From Syntrophomonadaceae bacterium (GTDB taxonomy: Bacteria > Bacillota > Syntrophomonadia > Syntrophomonadales > Syntrophomonadaceae), in assembly GCA_012840625.1 (NCBI GenBank), contig DUSB01000252.1, positions 1-27,694 on the forward strand: a stretch of DNA of 27,694 nt. Direction: 5' to 3'. The translations under genes and the position numbers were made by a program. Positions 16,030 through 23,909 of this stretch are shown piece by piece (the first letter of the stretch is position 1; each line of letters begins with the position of its first letter). The notes below the pieces were generated by a model, which worked only from the letters and a program-made list of their open reading frames with translations, searched no databases and was not told the DNA's origin.

Positions 16030-17048
16030 ACTCCACCCACTCCTATCTTTGCAAATACCTGTTGGGAAGGCTCATACCCGCCATCCATAGTGCGGATTTC
16101 TTCTGCAGTGAAACCCTGCAGGGGGATATTCCATTCCCGAGCCAGATCCACGATGCCCTGCTCCTTCTTTTTAAAATCAATGCTGGCCATCCGGGTGACA
16201 CAGCGTAAATCCAGCTGATAATCCCTGCATACCCGCCTCACTGCCAGCTTGATTTCCTGAGCCGGCACACCCCGGCGGCAGCCTATTCCCAATGCCAAAT
16301 TACGCGGCAGCAGCTGAATAAATTCCGTTTCCTCCGGAAAGGGCAGATAATAAGGACTGATGATCACTGCTGGTTCACGAGCAACATAAACCATCTGGGA
16401 AGGAAAATCATGATAAAAAGATCCATACCCATCCTCATACTGAAAACCCGAGCGGATTTTTACCTTAAGAGGCCAGGGACTGTAGAGATGTATGGGCCTT
16501 CCTTCCGCCAGTAAACGATTAAATCGTTTTACCAGAGCAAGTGGCTCCAGGATCGCATTCATCTCTGCTGCCAGCAGATCCAGAGCCGGTTTCTCCCTGA
16601 GATCTGTAGCATTGGTAATGACTGCCTGTCCGCCCAAAACACTGGCCAGCTCCCTGGCCAACTGATTGGCACCACCCACGTGCCCTGATAGCAGGCTGAT
16701 TATATACTGCCCTTTCTCGTCCATCACCAGCACTGCCGGATCGCTATATTTCGATTGCACCAGGGGACCCAGACTCCTGACCACAATACCGGTAGCCATG
16801 ATGCAAACCAGTGCCTCATAGTGATAAAAGGCTTCACGAAAACTTTGCTGCCAGTCATTATAAAAGAAAATTCTGACTCCAGATGACGGTCGGGCTTCTT
16901 CCCGGGAAATAAGAACCGATTTTAATCTTTCCGGAATATAAATGCAGGCCTGCCGATGCTGGGCAAGTTTTAAGGCCAGACGGGCACCGCCCTCGGTCAG
17001 ACATAAGACGGCCATACTGGGTGCCTTGCTTTTACTCTCTGAATTCAT
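15894..17048 (-). CDS. cbiG: Cobalt-precorrin-5A hydrolase
   Basis: CbiG opens the delta-lactone of cobalt-precorrin-5A and releases the two-carbon fragment as acetaldehyde. The 384-residue protein has the N-terminal CLTEGGARLALKLA, the central GIVVRSLGP and LLSGHVGGANQLARELA blocks, and the C-terminal CbiG_C domain beginning LGIGCRRGVPAQEI and ending in IGVGGVCEPAAML. I chose the ATG at 17048 (AAGGA eight bases upstream), which overlaps the cbiF stop by 17 bases. An ATG at 17015, preceded by AAGG, would start directly at MAVLCLTEGG and fits the family equally well. Its last 136 bases also encode the beginning of cbiH. Confidence 0.93.
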   Translation of the reverse strand: MNSESKSKAPSMAVLCLTEGGARLALKLAQHRQACIYIPERLKSVLISREEARPSSGVRIFFYNDWQQSFREAFYHYEALVCIMATGIVVRSLGPLVQSKYSDPAVLVMDEKGQYIISLLSGHVGGANQLARELASVLGGQAVITNATDLREKPALDLLAAEMNAILEPLALVKRFNRLLAEGRPIHLYSPWPLKVKIRSGFQYEDGYGSFYHDFPSQMVYVAREPAVIISPYYLPFPEETEFIQLLPRNLALGIGCRRGVPAQEIKLAVRRVCRDYQLDLRCVTRMASIDFKKKEQGIVDLAREWNIPLQGFTAEEIRTMDGGYEPSQQVFAKIGVGGVCEPAAMLAARRGVILVPKQKQGPVTVSVAMEKSWWWDWDLVPGI

Positions 17049-17772
17049 GTGCAAAATCCTTATCGTAAAGCCTGGAACGGCCACTTTCACATAAGAAATC
17101 ACCCACCATAATAAGGGCTGTTTTCTTAATCCCGCCTGCCCTGGTCATCTCTACCAGCTCCGCCAGGGTTCCCTGCAAAATACGTTCATCTGGCCAGCTG
17201 ACTCTTTCTACTACCGCCACTGGAGTATCCGGCGGATAGCCTTGGGCCAGTTCTGCTGCCACCGCTTCAATCATGCCCACCGATAAAAAGATCACCATGG
17301 AGCTCCCGATCATCGCCAGCCTGGACAGGCGTTCGCCTTCCGGTACCGGAGTACGCCCTTCCATGCGGGTAATAATCAGGGTCTGAGTCAGTTCTGGAAC
17401 AGTATATTCACGCTCCAGGCTGGCTGCTGCTGCCAGAAAAGAACTGACCCCGGGTACAACGCCAAAAGGAATACCTTCTTTTTTCAGACCCTCCATCTGC
17501 TCTCCAATCGCTCCATAAAGACTGGGATCTCCAGTATGCAGCCGAACCACTCTGCGTCCATCATAATAGGCTTCAATCATCAGTTTGAGAATTTGTTCCA
17601 GATCAAGAAAAGCACTGTTTACCCGCTCACAGGCAGGAGAACAATAATCGAGCAGAGCTGGATTGATCAGAGAACCGGTATAAATAAGCAGATCAGCCTG
17701 CTGCAATAAACGATAGGCCTTGAGCGTAATTAGCTCAGGATCTCCTGGCCCGGCTCCAACAAAATAAATCAT
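17032..17772 (-). CDS. cbiF: Cobalt-precorrin-4 C11-methyltransferase
   Basis: CbiF methylates C11 of cobalt-precorrin-4 with SAM. The 246-residue enzyme starts with MIYFVGAGPGDPELITLKA, has YTGSLINPALLDYC near 31-44, HTGDPSLYGA (79-88) and VVPGVSSFLAAAA, and carries the C11-specific TRMEGRTPVPEGE in the middle, which separates it from the other methylases in this cluster. It overlaps cbiL by ATGA at its start and cbiG at its end. Confidence 0.95.
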   Translation of the reverse strand: MIYFVGAGPGDPELITLKAYRLLQQADLLIYTGSLINPALLDYCSPACERVNSAFLDLEQILKLMIEAYYDGRRVVRLHTGDPSLYGAIGEQMEGLKKEGIPFGVVPGVSSFLAAAASLEREYTVPELTQTLIITRMEGRTPVPEGERLSRLAMIGSSMVIFLSVGMIEAVAAELAQGYPPDTPVAVVERVSWPDERILQGTLAELVEMTRAGGIKKTALIMVGDFLCESGRSRLYDKDFAHEFRE

Positions 17773-18491
17773 CCTGAGTCCCCCCTATTGTTTTTTATCA
17801 GCAGCGTTGACAAATAGTCCAGCTGCTCCTCCTGAACCTGACTGAGATCCTGGGTAAAAAAACCATCCTTAAAGCCACAGCGAGAGGCCAGAAAAACCTG
17901 ACACTTCCCTGCTTCCTGTTCCAGAATCTGCCTGATCTTTTCCACCTGTTTACCAGCCTTAAGCAAAACCACGTTATCATAATGCTGGATAAAGATGCGC
18001 AGCTCATCTGGATTCTGTAAAGCTGGCACCACTGCCAAACTTTCCTGTCCTGCAGCCAAGGGCTGCTGTATCCAGGCAGATATAGCCTGCATGGAGCTAA
18101 CCCCGGGAATAATCTCTACCGGGAGATCCGCCTCCATTCCTTTTAAAACTTCCATTAAATAAGTGAACGAACTATACATACCTGGATCCCCAAGGGTTAT
18201 GAAAGCAGCATCCTTACCCTGCCGTAAAACGGCCAGCATTTGTTCGGCAGCCTGATGCCAGGCAGCCTGCAGAATCTCACCATTACGGGTCATGGGCAAC
18301 AGCAAATCTACGTACTGCCAATCCTTTTTAAATAGTCCTGTAAGGATGGAAAAAGCCAGGCTGGGCTTTCCTTTTTGTGATCGGGGTATGAACAGCACTT
18401 CGACTTCAGCGAGAATACGCTGTGCTTTAACCGTCATTAACTCAGGATCACCTGGTCCCACCCCGATTCCATATAAGGTTCCAGTTTTCAT
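17769..18491 (-). CDS. cbiL: Cobalt-factor II / precorrin-2 C20-methyltransferase
   Basis: CbiL adds a SAM methyl at C20 of cobalt-factor II, the first ring methylation after cobalt insertion. The 240-residue protein shows YGIGVGPGDPELMTVKA (7-23), the family segment VLFIPRSQKG, LLPMTRN, LGDPGMYSSFTYL and IIPGVSSMQA. The ATGA overlaps with cbiT upstream and cbiF downstream mean the genes are translated in series. The specificity call rests on the FIPRS and LPMTR regions, which the C11 and C17 enzymes lack. Confidence 0.94.
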   Translation of the reverse strand: MKTGTLYGIGVGPGDPELMTVKAQRILAEVEVLFIPRSQKGKPSLAFSILTGLFKKDWQYVDLLLPMTRNGEILQAAWHQAAEQMLAVLRQGKDAAFITLGDPGMYSSFTYLMEVLKGMEADLPVEIIPGVSSMQAISAWIQQPLAAGQESLAVVPALQNPDELRIFIQHYDNVVLLKAGKQVEKIRQILEQEAGKCQVFLASRCGFKDGFFTQDLSQVQEEQLDYLSTLLIKNNRGDSG

Positions 18492-19081
18492 CGCCTTACC
18501 CCCTGCTTTTCAGCACTGATAATCGTAATCGGATTTCTGGCCTGCCAGAACTCAGCATCACCTTTAAATTGATGTACTGCTATTTGTACCTGTATAATTT
18601 CACAGCAATAGTTCTTGGCCGTAAAAAAACGCCGAGCCTCTTCAAGCGTATGTAATGAAACTGCATTAATAACTATCCTGCCATTTTCCTGAAGCAGCCT
18701 GTCACAGCTGCTCAGAATTTCAGCAATATAGCCACCACTGCCACCAAGAAAAATACGATCTGCCGGCGGCAGCGATACTAGGCAGGCAGGCGCTAACCCT
18801 TCAATAACATGTATGTCTACCCCAAATCGCTCACTATTACGGTGGATTAACTGCACCGCGCGCGCTTCCCTTTCGACAGCATAAACCTCAGCTTCAGGCA
18901 CCAGGAGCTTGCACTCAATGGCCACCGAACCGCTGCCGGCACCGATATCATAGATAACAGCACCGGGGAAAAGACGCATTTTGGATAAACTTATCGCCCT
19001 GATTTCCTGCTTGGTCATGGGGATACCATCTACCCTTAAAAAAGCCTGGTCAGGAATACCCGGGCCTTGCCATTTATTCAT
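18488..19081 (-). CDS. cbiT: Cobalt-precorrin-6B C15-methyltransferase (decarboxylating)
   Basis: CbiT methylates C15 and decarboxylates the C12 acetate side chain. It has a Rossmann methyltransferase fold, unlike its tetrapyrrole-methylase neighbours. Features are FLRVDGIPMTKQEIRA (14-29), the SAM loop YDIGAGSGSVAIE (44-56), AVEREARAVQLI, and DRIFLGGSGG. At 197 residues it is the normal size for the stand-alone form; in aerobic pathways the same domain is fused to CbiE as CobL. It overlaps cbiE by the eight bases ATGAATAA. Confidence 0.95.
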   Translation of the reverse strand: MNKWQGPGIPDQAFLRVDGIPMTKQEIRAISLSKMRLFPGAVIYDIGAGSGSVAIECKLLVPEAEVYAVEREARAVQLIHRNSERFGVDIHVIEGLAPACLVSLPPADRIFLGGSGGYIAEILSSCDRLLQENGRIVINAVSLHTLEEARRFFTAKNYCCEIIQVQIAVHQFKGDAEFWQARNPITIISAEKQGVRR

Positions 19082-19697
19082 TAAAAATCACCATCACTGT
19101 ATTTTCATATTGATTGTGATCGGTACTCAAAAGCTGCAGATTGGTATGTATTAGCTGTTCGTCAGGATAGGATAAAGCTACCCCCAGCACCACCGGCAGA
19201 TTTCCCACTCCATCCTCCAGCAGGCAGCCTGCAATCCGTGCTGGCGACCAGGGATAACCTGTCAATAGGGCTGTTACCCTTCCACCTTTGACCAGCTCAG
19301 CCAGATGGAAAGGAAAACGACCATGTACACTTAAAATCTGAACCCCCTGCCAGGAACGTTTAAGTTGAGCAAATAGATATTGAACTGAACTGATACCGGG
19401 AATAAAGATAAGATCATCCGCATTCATATTTCGAGCCAGGTAGGAGGCCAAACTATACAGCCCGGTATCTCCTGAAACCATAACCACAATTCTTTCTTGA
19501 TGTCTTCTCTGTTCTACCTGCTGCAGCAGTCCCTGCAGATCTTTCCCAATCGGCAGCTGCTTCTGATCATCGCGGGCGAAATCCTGCAACAAACGCTTGG
19601 CACCGACCAGCAGCTCTGCATTTTGAATCTCTTTCCAGGCCGCCGGTGTACAATAGGCCGGATTCCCAGGTCCTACTCCCACCACCATTACTGACAC
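19074..19697 (-). CDS. cbiE: Cobalt-precorrin-7 C5-methyltransferase
   Basis: CbiE methylates C5 with SAM, and in other organisms works with CbiT as the two halves of CobL. The 207-residue protein shows MVVGVGPGNPAYCTPAAW at the N-terminus, LLVGAKRLL, VMVSGDTGLYSLA and IPGISSVQY. I accept the GTG at 19697, which overlaps the end of cbiD by ten bases and is preceded by AAGGAGG at eight bases. Adjacent cbiT supports the assignment. Confidence 0.94.
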   Translation of the reverse strand: MSVMVVGVGPGNPAYCTPAAWKEIQNAELLVGAKRLLQDFARDDQKQLPIGKDLQGLLQQVEQRRHQERIVVMVSGDTGLYSLASYLARNMNADDLIFIPGISSVQYLFAQLKRSWQGVQILSVHGRFPFHLAELVKGGRVTALLTGYPWSPARIAGCLLEDGVGNLPVVLGVALSYPDEQLIHTNLQLLSTDHNQYENTVMVIFNE

Positions 19698-20782
19698 GTA
19701 AATCGCCTCCTTATCTCCAGGCTTTCTTGATCATAGCCAACTATGCTGCCATCCATCCGATAGAAAATACTGCCGATCTTTATATCTGCGGCCAGCCGCT
19801 GCCTAGCTTTGATACTGCACTGCAGTGCCAGATAGTTAAAGACCTCTTCCATGCCATGTTCCTTTACGATATCTACGGATTCTTCCATGGTATTGACCTG
19901 CATGATGGCCCTTAATAAATCCCGGTCGGCACCAGCCAGTGCCAGATGGGCAGTCAGAATTTCCCGGCGTGCATCAGAGACACGGCTGTGGGTGTTAAAA
20001 TTACCACCAGCCAATTTGATCATCTTTCCCAGATGTCCCAGCAATAAAATCCCATCAATCCGCCTTTCTCCACATTCATCCAGCATATCACCGAAAAAGT
20101 TACTGCATTGAATCACAGCCTCGGCCGGAAGGCCTAATTCTCCAGCACGACGGGTACCCAGGGCACCAGGAACCAGAACCAGGGTGGAATGGCCCAAAGC
20201 AAGTGCCTGATCAAGCTGGGGTATCAGCGCCTGCAGATAAGCCTCTCGCGACATGGGGCGCACCCGACCGGTAGTTCCCAGAATAGAAATCCCCCCACTA
20301 ATGCCCAAGCGAGGATTCATGGTCTTATGAGCCACTTTCTCTCCCTCCGGTACTGAGATCGTAACCCGGGCTCCATATCCTGCTTCTAATTCCCTTTTTA
20401 CTGCGGCAGTTATCATACGGTGGGGAACTGGATTAATGGCGGCCTTTCCCATCGGTACCGCCAGCCCAGGTTTAGTTACCCTGCCTACCCCCTGTCCCCC
20501 CTCTATGATCACCTGTGATGTGGTGGTCAATTCTACAGCAGCTATTACTGACAGGCCATGGGTTACATCCGGATCATCCCCTCCATCTTTAACTGTTTCA
20601 GCTATGGCTGTGCTGCCCTGCATAGAAACACATTTAATAGGGATGATAATACTGTCTCCCTCAGGCAGTTCTACTTCCACTGCCTGCAGGTATTCTTTAT
20701 GCATTAAAAGATGGGCAGCAGCCCTGGCCGCAGCAGCGGCACAGCTCCCGGTAGAATAGCCTTCCTGGAAAGATTTTTTCAA
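19688..20782 (-). CDS. cbiD: Cobalt-precorrin-5B C1-methyltransferase
   Basis: CbiD methylates C1 in the anaerobic pathway and has its own fold, so it marks the oxygen-independent route. The 364-residue protein starts KKSFQEGYSTGSCAAAAARA and has DGGDDPDVTHG, GITKP-like GRVTKPGLAVP, PRLGISGGISILGTTG and HLGKMIKLAGGNFNTHS. The long frame runs upstream into cbiA, but family alignment and AAGGGGTGG nine bases upstream support a TTG start at 20782, 16 bases after the cbiA stop. No intact alternative near that point is better. Confidence 0.94.
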   Translation of the reverse strand: MKKSFQEGYSTGSCAAAAARAAAHLLMHKEYLQAVEVELPEGDSIIIPIKCVSMQGSTAIAETVKDGGDDPDVTHGLSVIAAVELTTTSQVIIEGGQGVGRVTKPGLAVPMGKAAINPVPHRMITAAVKRELEAGYGARVTISVPEGEKVAHKTMNPRLGISGGISILGTTGRVRPMSREAYLQALIPQLDQALALGHSTLVLVPGALGTRRAGELGLPAEAVIQCSNFFGDMLDECGERRIDGILLLGHLGKMIKLAGGNFNTHSRVSDARREILTAHLALAGADRDLLRAIMQVNTMEESVDIVKEHGMEEVFNYLALQCSIKARQRLAADIKIGSIFYRMDGSIVGYDQESLEIRRRFTCQ

Positions 20783-20798
20783 TGATAGATCCCACCCC

Positions 20799-22157
20799 TT
20801 ATCGGTTCCGACCAAATTCCTGACAGACCTCAATGAAGTACCGGGCAGCCCGGGGATTGGAACGCAAATGCAGCTGTACACAGGAAGCCAGAAGATGTCC
20901 CTGACTGTAACCTTCATTTCTAAAATCGACTCCCCTGCCTCCAGTCAGTACATAGGCACTGTACGGTGACGATACTTGGGATAATGTCAAATAATGAAAT
21001 TCGTGTCCCCGCAGTTTGTCCCCGACCCGGGCCAGAATAGAATGGTGGCAGGCCACTGCTTCTACATAGCCCATTCCCACCCGATGCTTTTCCACCTGAC
21101 AATGAAGTGGCACCAGACCCACACCAGACCATTGATGCTGTGCAGTATCAATGGTCTGACATAAATACATAGCTGCGCCTGCTTCAGCATAGATAGGCAT
21201 ACCCTGCTTATGAACCTGACGCAGAGCACTATACATGGCTTTATTGGCAGATAAAGCCGGCAAAAAGGCCTCCTGAAAACCTCCCCCCAAATAGAGCCCA
21301 TCTACTTCAGGCAGGTATCTATCATGCAGAGGGCTAAAGAAGAATAATTCTGCGCCCAATTCCTGCAGATAGTCCAGGGAATCCTGATAATAAAAGCAAA
21401 AGGCTTCATCCCGGGCAATCCCAATGCGCACCGGTTCCAAAACCACTTTGGGATGCACTGGAAAGGTAAGCTCTGATGCCTCCCTGGCGATCTTCAGTAG
21501 TGTGGCTATGTCCAGATTTTGCTCCAGCAATACTGCCATAGCCTGAATAGAAGACTGGATATCCGCCTGCTTATTTGTGGATAGCAAAGTAGAAGGAAGC
21601 GGGGGCACCGCCACACTCGAAGGCAGGCATGCCAGCACCGGAATACCCAGTTCCTTCTCTATGACTGTTTTTATATAATTCCGATGAAAATCACTGGCAT
21701 GATTAAGAATCACTCCAGCTATGGAACAGCACGGATCATATTCACAATAGCCCTTGATCAATGCTACACAGCTCTGCGCCATACCCCTGACATCGACCAC
21801 TAATAGGATCGGAACCCGCAATATCCTGGCAATATCTGCGCTGCTGCCCTGAACGCCTCTGCCTTTGGCTCCATCAAAAAGCCCCATTACCCCTTCTATC
21901 ACCGCAATATCTGCCCGGGCAGCATGGGTACTGAAGACCGTAGCAACTGTTTCTTCGCTGCCCATCCAGCCATCCAGGTTATGGGAAACCCTTCCCGCCG
22001 CATAAAAATGCAGCCCGGCATCAATGTAGTCCGGCCCTACTTTAAAAGGCTGCACCTGCAAACCTAATTTTCTCAAGACTGTCATCAGCCCCAGGCTGAT
22101 GACAGTCTTTCCTGTACCGCTGTGTGTCCCGGCAATCATGACCCGAGGAAAATGCAT
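20799..22157 (-). CDS. cbiA: Cobyrinic acid a,c-diamide synthase with degenerate amidotransferase active site
   Basis: CbiA amidates the a and c carboxylates of cobyrinic acid using ATP. The 452-residue protein has an intact-looking synthetase half: P-loop GTHSGTGKT (10-18), KVGPDYIDAGLH (39-50), VIEGVMGLFDG (87-97). The glutaminase half is recognisable (LYLGGGFQE near 288-295; GHEFHYLTL at 384-392). The usual PIYAECGG reads PIYAEAGA, with Ala326 (codon GCA, 21182-21180) replacing the nucleophile Cys. ASCVQLHL near the C-terminus has Gln429 where I expect the catalytic His of ASYxHLHF. Glutamine hydrolysis should be lost. The ATG at 22157 has AGGAGG six bases upstream; a longer frame runs into the riboswitch. 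First gene of the unit. Confidence 0.94.
   Translation of the reverse strand: MHFPRVMIAGTHSGTGKTVISLGLMTVLRKLGLQVQPFKVGPDYIDAGLHFYAAGRVSHNLDGWMGSEETVATVFSTHAARADIAVIEGVMGLFDGAKGRGVQGSSADIARILRVPILLVVDVRGMAQSCVALIKGYCEYDPCCSIAGVILNHASDFHRNYIKTVIEKELGIPVLACLPSSVAVPPLPSTLLSTNKQADIQSSIQAMAVLLEQNLDIATLLKIAREASELTFPVHPKVVLEPVRIGIARDEAFCFYYQDSLDYLQELGAELFFFSPLHDRYLPEVDGLYLGGGFQEAFLPALSANKAMYSALRQVHKQGMPIYAEAGAAMYLCQTIDTAQHQWSGVGLVPLHCQVEKHRVGMGYVEAVACHHSILARVGDKLRGHEFHYLTLSQVSSPYSAYVLTGGRGVDFRNEGYSQGHLLASCVQLHLRSNPRAARYFIEVCQEFGRNR
22075..22109 (-). repeat. Perfect 16-bp inverted repeat (hairpin) within the 5' end of cbiA
   Basis: AAGACTGTCATCAGCC (22075-22090) and its exact reverse complement (22094-22109) are separated by three bases. 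In the mRNA it spans about nucleotides +49 to +83 of cbiA, just after the P-loop codons. The next minus-strand bases are not U-rich, so it is not an ordinary terminator. It encodes TVISLGLMTVL, so protein constraint explains part of the sequence but not the perfect pairing. Confidence 0.8.
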
Positions 22158-22180
22158 TCCAAGCCTCCTGAAAACTCCAT

Positions 22181-22217
22181 AAAAAAAAGTCAAACTCTCC
22201 CCACGAAAAGTTTGACT
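22181..22217 (-). terminator. Intrinsic terminator in the riboswitch expression platform
   Basis: On the minus strand AGTCAAACT (22217-22209) and AGTTTGACT (22196-22188) form a 9-bp stem with a 12-base loop, followed at once by eight T (22188-22181). It lies about 45 bases after the riboswitch aptamer and 24 bases before the cbiA ATG. This is the position of a cobalamin-controlled terminator that stops transcription when ligand is bound. Confidence 0.85.
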
Positions 22218-22261
22218 GCTCATTCTAACACCGAGTTTTACCTGTTCGCGAGGTCCCTCTA

Positions 22262-22428
22262 ATTCTTCAGGCAGGTCTCCTGACTCGCGTTCATCATCCC
22301 CTGACACCTTCCCGTACTATGTACAGTGGCCAATGCATGGGACTCTCGCTCACAGTGGCGCGCCCGTCCAGGATTCTCACCTGGTTCCCTATTCTCCCCT
22401 GTTAAGCCAACAGGGGCACCTGAAGAAT
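22262..22428 (-). promoter_or_regulatory. Cobalamin riboswitch (AdoCbl aptamer)
   Basis: Read on the minus strand, the element opens with ATTCTTCAGG (22428-22419), which pairs with CCTGAAGAAT at its end (22271-22262) to form P1. In between are the GGGAACCAGGTGAGAATCC block, GCCACTGTGA, TTGGCCACTGTAC, GGGAAGG and the B12-box GAGTCAGGAGACCTGCC, all in the usual order of the class I cobalamin riboswitch. CCCCTGTT with AACAGGGG makes another stem. With the terminator at 22181-22217 it should repress cbiA to cbiO when cobalamin is plentiful. Its promoter must lie in the AT-rich bases 22430-22505; TATATT near 22428-22433 is a candidate -10 but I see no good -35. Confidence 0.96.
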
Positions 22429-22494
22429 ATACGTTATGAAATTTTTTCTTTTGTTTATTGTAAGTTACAAATCATTCCAAAGCAAATGTATTTC

Positions 22495-22538
22495 TTAAAA
22501 AACTATTTCTCAGGGGGCCAGATATTTCATTTCCCCCT
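22495..22538 (-). terminator. Weak candidate terminator overlapping the cobC stop
   Basis: On the minus strand AGGGGG (22538-22533) and CCCCCT (22517-22512) can pair across the last codons and stop of cobC. A T-rich run (22502-22495) follows about nine bases later. The stem is short and the U-tract distant, so this is uncertain. It would separate the cobTUSC block from the riboswitch unit. Confidence 0.3.
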
Positions 22539-23088
22539 CTGAATCGATTTCTACTACTCGCATAGCAGCTGTATCCACCGCGCGATCCCAGAGATCTGTT
22601 TTTTCATCAATATGATCTAAGATTGCTTTAATCACGCCCCCATGAGTGACAATTAACACTGTTTCATGAGGACCTTGATAAATATCTTCGATGGCCGCTA
22701 GAACCCGGTCCTGCAGCTGCTGAAAGGATTCACCTCCCGGTATAATAAAACGGCGGGTATTATTAAACCAGGCATCAAATTCCTGCGGATACCGGGCATA
22801 AACTTCACTGTAAGACATCCCTTCCCAGCGGCCAAAATCCACTTCACGCAGGCGCCGGTCAGGAATAATTTCCCGACCCAGCTTCTGACCAATAATTGCT
22901 GCCGTCTCATGGGCTCGTATTAAATCACTGCAGTAAATGGCCTGCACTTCTTCATATTCTTTTAAGTAATGAGCCGCCTCTGCAGCCTGTTTTCTGCCGA
23001 TATCATTGAGAGGAATATCCGTCTGTCCCTGGTACTTCTGCCAAGCATTCCAGTCCGTTTGTCCATGACGTAAAAGAATCATCCGCAT
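22510..23088 (-). CDS. cobC: Alpha-ribazole-5'-phosphate phosphatase (histidine phosphatase family)
   Basis: CobC removes the phosphate from alpha-ribazole-5'-phosphate or from adenosylcobalamin-5'-phosphate in the last steps of B12 assembly. The 192-residue protein has the phosphoglycerate-mutase-like LLRHGQTDWN with His8, Arg58 in SDLIRAHETA, Glu82 in REVDFGRWEG and the second histidine His149 in VTHGGVI. I chose the ATG at 23088 (GGAG ten bases upstream); a GTG 18 bases earlier is possible. The family also contains general phosphatases, so the call depends on the neighbouring cobS, cobU and cobT. Confidence 0.87.
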   Translation of the reverse strand: MRMILLRHGQTDWNAWQKYQGQTDIPLNDIGRKQAAEAAHYLKEYEEVQAIYCSDLIRAHETAAIIGQKLGREIIPDRRLREVDFGRWEGMSYSEVYARYPQEFDAWFNNTRRFIIPGGESFQQLQDRVLAAIEDIYQGPHETVLIVTHGGVIKAILDHIDEKTDLWDRAVDTAAMRVVEIDSEGEMKYLAP

Positions 23089-23114
23089 TTTATCTCTTCT
23101 CCCCACTGTGATGT

Positions 23115-23870
23115 TTACAATAATGTGATACAGGGCAGCAGTAACACCGTAAAGATAATAAAAAGGGTTTCAACACATTCACATATCGCTCCATAACTAT
23201 CACCGGTTAAACCACCCAGACAGCCTGCTATCCACCGTGCCATCAATACAGCCCCCAGCATGGTTACTAATAATACCAGCAGCGCTTTATACCCTCCGGC
23301 TAAGACCGTACCCGCTATTAATATCAATCCGGCTCCAATAATCTTGTTGTTTCCTTTATAGGAGCCAAATACATTACCCAGACCCGGCCCGGAGCGCGCA
23401 TATTGATAAGTATTAACGGCATAAACCATCGCCCAGCGCCCTGCCGCCGGAGCAATAAACAAAGCCATGATTTTGGAAGCAAAGGTCAATTCGTGCAAAA
23501 AACTGAGTTTAAGCAGCAGCACTACTGCCAGAGCCACAACCCCCATGGCACCTACCCGGGTATCCCTCATGATCTCTAATTTTTGCTCGCGATCCCGGCC
23601 GCTGAACAATCCATCAGCAGCATCCATCAATCCATCTAGGTGCAGCGCTCCGGTCAGTACAATCCATACTACCAGTATAAGAACATCTCCTGCTAGGTCC
23701 CATGACAGCCAATTAGCTATACAGGCACTTCCCACCAGAAACAGACCGATTACAAAACCCACCAGCGGATAGAAATAAAGTGAAGCAGCCATATCTTTCT
23801 CATCTGCCCTTTGCTCCCCATAGGCAGGAAGAATAGTTAAAAAACTTATTGCCAATAAAAAATTGCGCAT
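23115..23870 (-). CDS. cobS: Adenosylcobinamide-GDP ribazoletransferase (cobalamin synthase)
   Basis: CobS joins adenosylcobinamide-GDP with alpha-ribazole (or its phosphate) to make cobalamin in the membrane. The 251-residue protein has several helices and the Asp-rich active-site motif LHLDGLMDAADGLFSG, then REQKLEIMRDTRVGAMGV, both family hallmarks. The ATG at 23870 follows AGGAGG by seven bases, giving MRNFLLAISFLTILPA; the 27 extra bases of open frame upstream include that ribosome site. It follows cobU and precedes cobC by 26 bases. Confidence 0.94.
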   Translation of the reverse strand: MRNFLLAISFLTILPAYGEQRADEKDMAASLYFYPLVGFVIGLFLVGSACIANWLSWDLAGDVLILVVWIVLTGALHLDGLMDAADGLFSGRDREQKLEIMRDTRVGAMGVVALAVVLLLKLSFLHELTFASKIMALFIAPAAGRWAMVYAVNTYQYARSGPGLGNVFGSYKGNNKIIGAGLILIAGTVLAGGYKALLVLLVTMLGAVLMARWIAGCLGGLTGDSYGAICECVETLFIIFTVLLLPCITLL

Positions 23871-23909
23871 CAATGTGCCTCCTGTAATGAACACCACCGG
23901 CCGAACCGC

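Noticed and set aside
22158..22307. Longer N-terminus for CbiA running into the riboswitch
   Set aside because: The extra 50 codons read through the terminator and the riboswitch B12-box; the ATG at 22157 has an ideal AGGAGG and matches the family N-terminus.
22333..22542. Plus-strand open frame across the riboswitch
   Set aside because: It is antisense to the structured riboswitch and has no ribosome site or family features.
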